DNA from: Pontibacter anaerobius
Lineage (GTDB): Bacteria > Bacteroidota > Bacteroidia > Cytophagales > Hymenobacteraceae
NCBI RefSeq assembly: GCF_026241195.1
Contig: NZ_JAPFQO010000006.1
Span: 62,001 to 126,000 of the forward strand
Direction of reading: 5' to 3'
Length of the DNA stretch: 64,000 nt
In this document: piece by piece, positions 8,882-16,560 of the stretch
How positions within the stretch are numbered: position 1 is the stretch's first letter
Layout: each line of letters begins with the position of its first letter
Notes under the pieces: model-generated
The model's input: the letters and a program-made list of their open reading frames with translations, nothing else
Database searches by the model: none
Told to the model about the DNA's origin: nothing
Program-made: the position numbers and the translations under genes

Positions 8882-9457
8882 ATGAGCCAGTTAATAAAGG
8901 AAGTACAGGCGGCGGAGGAAGAGGTGCTGCTGGGCAACTTGATCCTGTACCCAACCGATACAGTGTGGGGTATAGGCTGCGACGCCGAAAACGCAGAGGC
9001 CGTGCGCAAGATCTTCAAGATAAAGGAGCGTGAGGAGTCGAAGGCGATGATCTTGCTGGTGGCTGATCAGGAGATGCTGCAGCATTATATTAAAGATTTG
9101 CCGGAGGGTTTTGAGGAAATGGTAAGAAAGCAGGAGCGGCCAACTACTTATGTGTTCCCAAACCCGCAGAACCTGCCCAAAGAGGTTTTGGCCGAAGACG
9201 GAACCGTGGCCATACGCATGGTAACGTCTGAAGAGTTTTGCCACCGCCTCATCCGGCAGGTGGGCAGGCCGATCGTGTCTACCTCGGCTAATATAAGTGG
9301 GGAGCCATCGCCGAAAACCTTTGCCGACGTCAGCGATATAATAAAAGAGCGTGTTGATTTTGTGGTAAACTGGCGCCGTGAAGATGACATGGCCTCCAGG
9401 CCATCCCGCATCGTTAAAGTAGAGGAAGACGGCAGCCAAAGCATCATCAGGGACTAA
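8882..9457 (+). CDS. tsaC: L-threonylcarbamoyladenylate synthase (TsaC/YrdC family)
   Basis: Makes threonylcarbamoyl-AMP from threonine, bicarbonate and ATP, the first step of the universal t6A37 modification of ANN-decoding tRNAs. The 191-aa product is a single YrdC domain without the Sua5 C-terminal extension. Visible are the YPTDTVWGIGCDA nucleotide and substrate segment, KIKEREESKAM (basic pocket), TVAIRMV and the STSANISG signature. The next gene, cca, also acts on tRNA, but a hairpin separates the two, so co-transcription is uncertain. Confidence 0.93.
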   Translation: MSQLIKEVQAAEEEVLLGNLILYPTDTVWGIGCDAENAEAVRKIFKIKEREESKAMILLVADQEMLQHYIKDLPEGFEEMVRKQERPTTYVFPNPQNLPKEVLAEDGTVAIRMVTSEEFCHRLIRQVGRPIVSTSANISGEPSPKTFADVSDIIKERVDFVVNWRREDDMASRPSRIVKVEEDGSQSIIRD

Positions 9458-9461
9458 AGGA

Positions 9462-9541
9462 AAGTATAAAATCATACTTTATACTTCTTTCGGTAAAGTA
9501 TAAAGCGCTGTTTACCAATTTGTAGTTAGCTTAAAGTATAG
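9462..9541. repeat. Local cluster of AAGTATA/TATACTT words
   Basis: Four copies in about 80 bases just after the tsaC stop (three AAGTATA, one TATACTT), the densest intergenic cluster seen. Part of the window-wide word repeat. Confidence 0.7.
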
Positions 9542-9569
9542 CCTTTTTCGGAATTGAGCCGGTTATACG

Positions 9570-9577
9570 TATTTTTG
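9570..9577 (+). promoter_or_regulatory. Possible -7 element (TATTTTTG) upstream of cca
   Basis: Matches TAnnTTTG about 45 bases before the cca start. The hairpin at 9580-9607 begins almost at the predicted transcription start, which makes the two assignments hard to reconcile. Confidence 0.3.
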
Positions 9578-9579
9578 TG

Positions 9580-9607
9580 CCTCAGGCCGCGCTTCTGTAG
9601 CCTGAGG
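9580..9607 (+). terminator. Hairpin before cca: tsaC terminator or cca leader structure
   Basis: Eight-base-pair stem CCTCAGGC/GCCTGAGG with a 12-base loop followed by TTTTGATTTT. It fits an intrinsic terminator for tsaC, or an attenuator in the cca leader. Confidence 0.5.
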
Positions 9608-9621
9608 TTTTGATTTTAAGA

Positions 9622-11067
9622 ATGATGGAGAAAGTACAGTTACCTGAGCACCCTATTTTTAATGTTGTAGCAGAGGCCGCTGATGAATTGGACGTAGATG
9701 CCTACGTGATCGGTGGTTTTGTGAGGGACCTGGTGCTGAAAAGGCCATCCAAAGACATAGATGTGGTTTGCGTGGGCGACGGTATTGCCCTAGCTGCCAT
9801 GGTTGCTCAGAAACTGCCGCACAAGCCGAAGGTGTCCATCTTCAAGAATTACGGTACCGCCATGCTGCGCTCCGGGGAGTGGGAGGTGGAGTTTGTGGGT
9901 GCCCGAAAAGAATCATACCGCGAGCACTCGCGCAAGCCGGAGGTGGAGCAGGGGTCTCTGGATGATGACCTGAAACGCCGCGACTTCACCATCAATGCCT
10001 TGGGAATAAGCTTGAATAAGCAGAATTATGGCGATTTAATAGATGAGTTTGACGGTGTGAAGGACATGCGCCGCAAAATTATCCGGACGCCCCTGGAGCC
10101 GGGCATTACTTTTTCTGATGATCCGCTGCGCATGATGCGCGCCATCCGCTTTGCTTCTCAGCTTGGCTTCGATATCGACCCCGACACCTTTGATGCGATC
10201 ATGGAAAACAAAGACCGCATCAAGATTGTGTCGCAGGAGCGGGTTACCGACGAGCTGAACAAGATCATACTTTCGCCGGTGCCAAGCTATGGCTTTAAGC
10301 TGCTGTTTGCCTCCGGGCTGCTGCACCTCATCTTCCCGAAAATGGTGGAGTTGCAGGGCGTGGAAACCATCAACGGCAACTCGCACAAAGACAACTTCTA
10401 CCATACTTTGCAGGTGCTGGATAACGTGGCGCAGGTATCGGATGACCTGTGGCTGCGCTGGTCAGCCATTATGCACGATATTGCCAAGCCTGATACCAAA
10501 CGCTATTCCCCAAAAGTGGGCTGGACCTTCCATGGGCACGAAGACCGCGGCGCCCGCATGGTGCCACGCCTCTTCCGCGACCTGAAACTGCCCCTGAACG
10601 AGCACATGAAGTTTGTGCAGAAACTCGTGCGCCTGCACCTGCGCCCCATTGCCCTGGTAAAGGAAACCGTAACCGACTCTGCCATCCGCAGGCTGCTGTT
10701 CGAGGCCGGTGACGATATAGATGCGCTGATGAAGCTGTGCCGCGCCGACATCACCTCCAAAAACGATAACAAAGTGAAGCGTTACCTGCAGAACTTCGAT
10801 AAGGTGGAAAAACGCCTGGTGGAGGTGGAGGAGAGCGACAAGCTGCGCAACTTCCAGCCGGTGATCACGGGCGAGATCATTATGGAGACATTCGGGCTTA
10901 AGCCATCCAAAACAGTTGGTGAGCTAAAGGAAGTACTGACGGAGGCGATTTTAGAGGGGAAAGTGAAAAATGAGTTTGACGAAGCCTACGCCTTTCTTCT
11001 GGAAAAGGGAAAGGAACTGGGCCTATCGGTCGTGAGCAACAAAGCTTTGTCAGGAAAAGGGGAGTAG
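9622..11067 (+). CDS. cca: CCA-adding tRNA nucleotidyltransferase with HD domain
   Basis: Adds or repairs the 3'-CCA end of tRNAs. The product is 481 aa from the ATG at 9622; an in-frame TTG lies 12 bases upstream and a second ATG directly follows. Class II nucleotidyltransferase features: GGFVRDLVL and catalytic KDIDVVCVG near the N-terminus, RRDFTINALG, the flexible-loop and templating segment DDPLRMMRAIRFASQLGF, then an HD-type domain with MHDIAKPDTK near residue 285. The HD domain implies an additional phosphohydrolase function, as in E. coli Cca. A full CCA-adding enzyme is likely, though a split A-adding role cannot be excluded. Confidence 0.94.
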   Translation: MMEKVQLPEHPIFNVVAEAADELDVDAYVIGGFVRDLVLKRPSKDIDVVCVGDGIALAAMVAQKLPHKPKVSIFKNYGTAMLRSGEWEVEFVGARKESYREHSRKPEVEQGSLDDDLKRRDFTINALGISLNKQNYGDLIDEFDGVKDMRRKIIRTPLEPGITFSDDPLRMMRAIRFASQLGFDIDPDTFDAIMENKDRIKIVSQERVTDELNKIILSPVPSYGFKLLFASGLLHLIFPKMVELQGVETINGNSHKDNFYHTLQVLDNVAQVSDDLWLRWSAIMHDIAKPDTKRYSPKVGWTFHGHEDRGARMVPRLFRDLKLPLNEHMKFVQKLVRLHLRPIALVKETVTDSAIRRLLFEAGDDIDALMKLCRADITSKNDNKVKRYLQNFDKVEKRLVEVEESDKLRNFQPVITGEIIMETFGLKPSKTVGELKEVLTEAILEGKVKNEFDEAYAFLLEKGKELGLSVVSNKALSGKGE

Positions 11068-11086
11068 CAGGGAGTTGCCTTTAATC

Positions 11087-11968
11087 TTACTTTAGTGTGC
11101 AGCGTATGGCGGGAGCCTGCATAGGCACGTGGTTTCTGCCTACTACTGCCAGTACGCGCTCACCGCGCAATACAGCTTCGGTTAGGAGCCGATACATGTG
11201 CAGATCACGGAACTCGCTGATGTGGCGGTTTATTTCATTGGTGAACTTCCCGCCGGTTTCCTCTCCGTTTCCTCCTGGTGTAAACCAAGCTGTTGGTGCC
11301 TGCCACCACTCGGCCAGCGCTGACCAATACTTCTCAAACGCTGGCTGCAGAGAAGCTGTATCGGGTAAAACATCTGCAAATGCGGGCAGCATCTGGCTTG
11401 CCTTTGGCAGTAGTTGGGCAATGGCGGCTTTTACTTGTTCTTCGTTCATCCCTTTTCGCTCCCATAGCCTACTGGACTCCCGAAGTATAAAAAATAGCTT
11501 TATCTGCTCTGTCGTGAATTTTTTCAGGGATAACAGATAATTTACCTCGTCCTGTGGCCCTGGCTCCAACGACTGTGCTTTTATACTTTCTATCTTGGCC
11601 AGATAACGGACATAACCAGATTCTCCCAGTTTTGCTATCGTCTCGGCGCCTGTTGCTGCAGTACCACGGTCTGGGCCTTCAAAAAAAGCGATAGTAGGTT
11701 TCAGTTCCTGCCATGACTTTCGTATTTCCGCGAACTGTGCGTCATCCGGGTTGGTAGAGTGAGCCGCGCCAAGATAGCGGAGTTGTCCGCCAGAGGGTAT
11801 CGTAATGGCTAAAGACCACTCTGTTTCAGGTGTTTCCTGCCAGGTTTAGTAAGAAAGTAGCTTTTCATGGCAAGGTACATTATCCGGGTGCTGCGCACAA
11901 GCTTTGGACGGCTGAACCATGTGCATAAAGGATATTAACACCAACATGATATATGAAGTATTCTTCAT
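11087..11968 (-). pseudogene. Secreted protein gene interrupted by one in-frame stop codon
   Basis: Reading the minus strand from the ATG at 11966-11968 gives a signal peptide (MKNTSYIMLVLISFMHMVQP, cleavage near Ala-Cys-Ala-Gln) and 40 codons. A TAA stands at 11846-11848, after which the same frame stays open for 252 codons to a stop at 11087. Without the TAA the product would be 292 aa. The body contains LRYLGAAHS, AFFEGPDRG and, near the C-terminus, VLAVVGRNHVPMQAPAIR; this pattern recalls the TraB/Tiki-like superfamily, but weakly. The open frame, good codon use and intact C-terminus suggest a recent nonsense mutation, a sequencing error, or reinitiation at a later TTG (11569). It converges on cca. 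Confidence 0.72.
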
Positions 11969-12072
11969 GATTAAATAAGAAGGTGGTTTTATTGCTCGCT
12001 AAGAACAGGGTTTTAATCCAGAAAAAAGGGGTTGTACTGGTAAGGCGGGGAGGGTAGGGAAAAGGAAGTGTT

Positions 12073-12108
12073 TTTGACGAAGCCTTTATTAGGGTAGGCT
12101 CCGTCAAA
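12073..12108 (-). other. Long hairpin in the 305-base gap after the PspC gene
   Basis: TTTGACG..AGCC pairs with GGCT..CGTCAAA over 12 positions. The single mismatch on the plus strand becomes a G-U pair in minus-strand RNA, so the structure is better as a minus transcript. There is no T-run, so it is probably not a terminator. The rest of the gap (11969-12273) holds one AAGTATA copy, the terminator below and nothing else I can name. Confidence 0.4.
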
Positions 12109-12221
12109 TTCACTCATCAAACAAACAACTAAACAAACACTACTACAAGTATAACCTGAGTCGGTGTAATATTATTGTGATACAATAGTTTTATTCTGTA
12201 CTAAGTGGCGGTTGTTGGGGA

Positions 12222-12260
12222 AGCTGGCTGAGAAATTTTAACTACTCAGCCAGCTTTTTA
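12222..12260. terminator. Terminator-type hairpin after the PspC gene
   Basis: Perfect 11-bp stem AGCTGGCTGAG/CTCAGCCAGCT with a 12-base loop and a T-run on the plus side. It lies 14 bases beyond the PspC stop, so it probably ends that operon even though the T-run favours plus-strand transcripts. Confidence 0.65.
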
Positions 12261-12273
12261 ATTTATACTTGCC

Positions 12274-14796
12274 TTAGCGGCGCTTCACGCTGCTTGGGCC
12301 AGAGCTGTCGATGATGGTATCGGATGGGTTGCCGCGGTAAACGATGCGGCTAGTGCCTGAGGCGTCGGCGCGCAGGGTGTTAGTAGCGAACACTTCTGCC
12401 ACACCGGCTCCGGTTACGTCTACATCCACATAGCGGGCCTCCAGTTTGTCAGCGTCTACACCGCACGCCCCGGTAGCATCAAGTTCAAAACGGTCAGCTT
12501 TGCCGATAAATTTGCTGATCGTAGCGCCGGAAGCATCCACAGTCAGGTTACGCACGTTCAGGTTGGCCATCGTCTGGATGGCACCAGAGAAGTTCATGCG
12601 CAGGTTATCCGTTTTTATACTTCCCATATCGGCTTTTATCGCTCCGTTCAGTTCAATCTTGCTATAGTCCGGAGCAGTGATCTGGATAAGCACCGGGTCG
12701 CGGTCATCAAACAACCGGAAGAACTTTTCCTCTGTACTGATATCTAGTTCATCGCCATTCTGATCCAGTTCAATGCGCTTCATCTCATCTTCGCCGGCGC
12801 GTACGGTTACGCTGTAACTATCGCCCTGGCGCAGCTGCACATGATACGGACCACTGATGGTAACACGCTTGAAGTCACGGAAGTTGAAGCTTCGGGAGTT
12901 GCTGCTATATTCGTTTTCGTTCAGCAACACACTGCCGCTCATTTCTATGGAGCTCATGTCATCATCCATGTCGATGTCCACGTTAAAATCATCGGTATCT
13001 GTCTCAGTGGATAAAGTATCAGTGGCACAGGTAAGGCACACCAGGCGGTCACCGCTTACTTTCCAGGTGTTGCGTAAAACTTTCTCACGGTCATAGTCTC
13101 CCTCCAGTGCAGCGCTAGGCAGCAGGTAAAAGAAGCTTCTGGTCATGCGCAGTGGCTTGTCTTTTGGTAATTTAAGTATCAGGTTAAGCTCCTGATCGCG
13201 GAAAGCGGCATCCTCCTTAAACTCATAGCTATCGTCGAAACGCAGGGTGGAGTCGTTCAGTACGGTGCGATAGGTTATCATACGTGCGTTTTGCTTGGCT
13301 TCTTCCTCTGTTTTGCCTTTAGCCTCCACGCGCTGTACAATCTCCACGTCTGAGCCGCTGTTTTCCTGCACCTCCACATAAATATGGTCGTAGTCCAGGC
13401 CCGTGTCGTAGGCATCCAGGGTAAGGGTGCCAAAGTTGCTTACAGGTACAGTTTTGGTTGTGATCACCTCACCGGTGCGCCGAAAGTTGTTGCTGAACAT
13501 CATGATCGTCGCGATCATGGTAAATAGCGCCACCAGCCACACGCCAAACATTGACCAGCCCACAATTGGCTTCATGAAGGTTCTCTTTATCAGCAGGCTT
13601 ACTCCCAGCACGATCAGCAGTAGAAGCGGAATTAGCCCTACAAAGAAGCCTGCCACCAATCCGAGCCTGGGAAAGCCCCCGAGCATGACGGAGGCCGGAA
13701 AATCACCTAAAACGATGTACTCAGACTGATCTATGACACCAAGTGATACAAAAAGCGTGGAAAGGAGCGCGATGGTAAGGCCGATGGAAACCACCAGAAG
13801 TATAACCCCGGCTGCCACGCGAATCAGGGTGATCAGGAAGGCAAGTACAGGTCCCAGCGCACGTCCGAGCCAATTGATAACCTGGGCGACCAGGCGGATC
13901 GGCAGCAGGATGATCTTGGCCAGCGGGCTTTCCTCACCGTTGCTGTCGCGCATGTTCAGGTTGTCCTTCAGGGTGCGCTCAATACCTGCCAGCGTTACCG
14001 GGTCGCCCTGCATCTGCATGCGCTCCGTCAGGGTTACCGCCTCGGGCATGGCTATCCAGAGTACGATATAGGCAATGATGCCGAAGCCACCCAGGAAGAT
14101 CGAGATCAGGAAAATCAGCCTCACAACAGCCACATCCACCCCGAAATACTTGGCTATGCCGCTTGACACTCCCGCCAGTTTCTTATCCTCCGGGTCACGG
14201 AAAAGCTTACGTACCTTGGTTTCGGGCAGCAGGGTGCTCTCCGGCATGGCTATCCAAAGTATAACATAAAGGATAACGCCTGTTGCGGCCGATACACCTG
14301 CTGAAACGATGCCCAGCAGCACCAGCAGCACGAAGAACAGCCTGATCCAGAGCGGGTCTATACTTAGGTAGTTGGCAATACCGGACGACACACCGGCGAT
14401 GACCTTGTGGTTTACGTCGCGGTACAGCTTTTTAGGGCCTGCCGTGGTGTGCGTATAGTTGGCCTCAGGGCCAGTTCCAGCAGCTGCGGCACCTGCGCCT
14501 GCATGGGTGTAAGTTTCCTCCTCCAGCGGTTCCTCCACCTCAAAGTCGGTCACGTTACCCATCCGCATGATCAGGTACTGCACGTCCTCCTGGGTAATCA
14601 CCTGTTTGGCCGGCGATACTCTGGCGGAGAAAATCTCGGCAACGCGGGCTTCGATGTCGGCTACAATCTCCTCGTGCCCCTCATAGTTAGAAAAGTATGT
14701 TCTGATAGAGGCGAGGTAGCGGTTAAGCTGCTCATACCCATCTTCCTCGATCTGGAAAATGATGCCTTGCAAGTTTATACTTATATTCTTTTTCAT
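12274..14796 (-). CDS. Large PspC-domain membrane protein with head-GIN (DUF2807) C-terminus
   Basis: An 840-aa envelope protein. The N-terminal about 100 residues are cytoplasmic. Two PspC domains follow, each starting with LYRDVNHKVIAGVSSGIA or LFRDPEDKKLAGVSSGIA and ending in a membrane hairpin with VLWIAMPE. A block of further membrane segments (about 310-440) precedes a periplasmic part ending in a DUF2807/GIN beta-helix (about 660-840), rich in the DASG/DVTG turns typical of the fold. PspC proteins act in envelope stress sensing; DUF2807 is of unknown role. It starts 2 bases after padR, so expression is almost certainly coupled to and controlled by that regulator. The substrate or signal is unknown. 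Confidence 0.88.
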   Translation of the reverse strand: MKKNISINLQGIIFQIEEDGYEQLNRYLASIRTYFSNYEGHEEIVADIEARVAEIFSARVSPAKQVITQEDVQYLIMRMGNVTDFEVEEPLEEETYTHAGAGAAAAGTGPEANYTHTTAGPKKLYRDVNHKVIAGVSSGIANYLSIDPLWIRLFFVLLVLLGIVSAGVSAATGVILYVILWIAMPESTLLPETKVRKLFRDPEDKKLAGVSSGIAKYFGVDVAVVRLIFLISIFLGGFGIIAYIVLWIAMPEAVTLTERMQMQGDPVTLAGIERTLKDNLNMRDSNGEESPLAKIILLPIRLVAQVINWLGRALGPVLAFLITLIRVAAGVILLVVSIGLTIALLSTLFVSLGVIDQSEYIVLGDFPASVMLGGFPRLGLVAGFFVGLIPLLLLIVLGVSLLIKRTFMKPIVGWSMFGVWLVALFTMIATIMMFSNNFRRTGEVITTKTVPVSNFGTLTLDAYDTGLDYDHIYVEVQENSGSDVEIVQRVEAKGKTEEEAKQNARMITYRTVLNDSTLRFDDSYEFKEDAAFRDQELNLILKLPKDKPLRMTRSFFYLLPSAALEGDYDREKVLRNTWKVSGDRLVCLTCATDTLSTETDTDDFNVDIDMDDDMSSIEMSGSVLLNENEYSSNSRSFNFRDFKRVTISGPYHVQLRQGDSYSVTVRAGEDEMKRIELDQNGDELDISTEEKFFRLFDDRDPVLIQITAPDYSKIELNGAIKADMGSIKTDNLRMNFSGAIQTMANLNVRNLTVDASGATISKFIGKADRFELDATGACGVDADKLEARYVDVDVTGAGVAEVFATNTLRADASGTSRIVYRGNPSDTIIDSSGPSSVKRR

Positions 14797-14798
14797 GA

Positions 14799-15137
14799 TT
14801 ACTGGGCTTTCTTGTTTCGGATAATGTATTCTGTGGAGTCAACTAATTCGGACCAGGTGTTTCGGAGCTGTTCCAGAAACTCTTTGCCGGTGTCGGTGAG
14901 CTTGTAATACTTTCGTGGTGGGCCGGAGGTAGACTCTACCCAGTTGTATTCTAGAAGTTGCGCGTTCTTCAGGCGGGTGAGCAGGGGGTAGAGGGTACCC
15001 TCCACAACGATCATCTTGGCCGCTGTGAGCTCCTCCAACATATCGGACGCATAAACTTCACCACGAGAGATAATCTCAAGGATGCAGAATTCGAGAATTC
15101 CCTTCCTCATCTGCACTTGTGTGTTTTCTACTTTCAT
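14799..15137 (-). CDS. PadR-family transcriptional regulator
   Basis: Winged-helix repressor, 112 aa from the ATG at 15137; an upstream ATG at 15164 overlaps the promoter and is not used here. Features: MRKGILEFCILEII (helix 1), the recognition region VVEGTLYPLLTRLKNAQLL and the wing SGPPRKYYKLTDTG, all canonical for PadR, with a short C-terminal dimer helix (PadR-s2 type). It sits directly before the PspC gene, an arrangement recurrent in Bacteroidota, and probably represses its own operon through the repeats at 15174-15198. Confidence 0.93.
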   Translation of the reverse strand: MKVENTQVQMRKGILEFCILEIISRGEVYASDMLEELTAAKMIVVEGTLYPLLTRLKNAQLLEYNWVESTSGPPRKYYKLTDTGKEFLEQLRNTWSELVDSTEYIIRNKKAQ

Positions 15138-15161
15138 GATGATTCCGTTATAATGTTGAGG

Positions 15162-15198
15162 CAAAGATATAATAAGGTACTATGTAACGCAAGGTACT
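15162..15198 (-). promoter_or_regulatory. padR promoter with repeated AGTACCTT operator boxes
   Basis: On the minus strand: -33 TTG (15192-15190), a 20-base spacer, then -7 TATCTTTG (15169-15162), 25 bases before the ATG. Two copies of AGTACCTT (15198-15191 and 15181-15174), 17 bases apart start to start, cover the -33 box and the spacer, as expected for an autorepressor site. The operator role is inferred. Confidence 0.65.
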
Positions 15199-15419
15199 GT
15201 TTGATTTTCTTTACGCCCTTTTTTTATAATGGTTATCCTAGTGGGGATTTGTTATTATAAATGATTAATTTTGGATTAAAATAAATTGCGGCCGGAGTCA
15301 ACTAAAACGGCCTGCAGTGTGTTAAGAGGGCACAAATGGCAGGCGGGAGGCGCAAAGGGGCGGCTTTGGTAAATGCAATAAAAATTTTTTCGCGAGTGAT
15401 ATAACCTATACTATCAAGG

Positions 15420-16517
15420 ATGAACAATTTTCTGCTTCGTTGCCTGTTGGCGGCGGTGGTACTGCTCACATGGTCGGTGGCCGAGGCGCAGGTATCCACG
15501 CCAAAGTATAGCAATGAGTTCCTGAACCTGGGGGTGGGAGCCCGCGCGTTGGGCATGGGAAATGTGCAGTCGGCCCTGGCGGAGGATGCCACCGCCGGCT
15601 ACTGGAACCCCGCCGGACTGCTGCGCCTGCCCAACAAGTATAACGTGAGCCTGATGCACTCGGAGCTGTTTGCCGGCATCGCCAAGAATGACTTCGCCAG
15701 TTTTGCCATGCCCCTCGATTCTGTGAGCGCCCTAGGCGTTTCACTCATCCGGGTGGGTGTGGATGATATTGCCGATACCCGCCGCCTGCAGAACGAGTAC
15801 GGCTATATCCAGTACGACAGTATCCGTTTCTTCTCCGTGGCCGACTATGCCCTGCTGCTTTCTTACGCACGCAAGAGCAACCTGATCGAGGGGCTGCAGC
15901 TAGGTGCCAGTGCCAAGGTCATCTACCGCAACGTGGGCGATTTTGCCGATGCCTACGGCTTTGGTATTGATGCGGGGGCGCAGTTGCAGCGCGGCTCCTG
16001 GCAATTCGGCGTTATGGCCAAGGACATCACTACCACCTTTACCGCCTGGACCCATAACGTAGAGGAGCTGGAGGAGGCTTACCTGCAAACCGGCAACGAC
16101 TTACCCGAGAATACCACTGAACTAACCCTGCCCCGGCTTATACTTGGGTTAGGCAAATCCTTCCGCTTTACCGATAACCTTACTGCCGCACTGGCCACCG
16201 ATGTAGACTTTACTTTTGATGGCAAGCGCAACGTACTGTTCAAGTCTGATCTGATGTCAGTAGACCCGCATGTGGGGCTGGAGCTGGCGTACGCTAACTC
16301 TGTATTTGTGCGCGGTGGCCTTAATAATTACCAGGAAACGCAGAATTTCGACGGAGGTACCACAAAGCGTATACAACCTAATTTCGGGGTAGGCATAAAA
16401 ACCGGGGGCTTGAACCTGGACCTTGCCTTATCACGCATCAACAACAGCGAGAGCAACTCGGCTGGCAGCCGCAACACCTCCTCTGTTATCGTTTCGCTTG
16501 GGTACGCATTCGATTAA
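15420..16517 (+). CDS. porV2: PorV/PorQ-family outer-membrane protein (PorV2)
   Basis: Outer-membrane beta-barrel of the PorV/PorQ (UPF0164) family. The 365-aa product has a signal peptide ending AEAQ and the family start FLNLGVGARALGMGN...SALAEDATAGYWNPAGL, followed by alternating amphipathic strands and a C-terminal aromatic residue pattern (GYAFD). In type IX secretion PorV works with the sortase PorU to release and anchor cargo; the next gene is a PorU-like protease, so the pair probably acts together. The gap to porU2 is 43 bases. The 255-base gap before it contains the padR promoter and no clear forward promoter. The V2 label follows the family name for the pair and is not proof of function. 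Confidence 0.85.
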   Translation: MNNFLLRCLLAAVVLLTWSVAEAQVSTPKYSNEFLNLGVGARALGMGNVQSALAEDATAGYWNPAGLLRLPNKYNVSLMHSELFAGIAKNDFASFAMPLDSVSALGVSLIRVGVDDIADTRRLQNEYGYIQYDSIRFFSVADYALLLSYARKSNLIEGLQLGASAKVIYRNVGDFADAYGFGIDAGAQLQRGSWQFGVMAKDITTTFTAWTHNVEELEEAYLQTGNDLPENTTELTLPRLILGLGKSFRFTDNLTAALATDVDFTFDGKRNVLFKSDLMSVDPHVGLELAYANSVFVRGGLNNYQETQNFDGGTTKRIQPNFGVGIKTGGLNLDLALSRINNSESNSAGSRNTSSVIVSLGYAFD

Positions 16518-16560
16518 AGTATAAAGTTTTAGCGAACACCTCATGTATAAGACTTTTAGC

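Noticed and set aside
9580..9607. Riboswitch before cca
   Set aside because: Only one simple stem is visible, with no conserved core of a known class; terminator or attenuator is the simpler reading.
11880..12113. Short minus-strand frame overlapping the start of the broken secreted-protein gene
   Set aside because: Different frame from the signal peptide and no recognisable feature.
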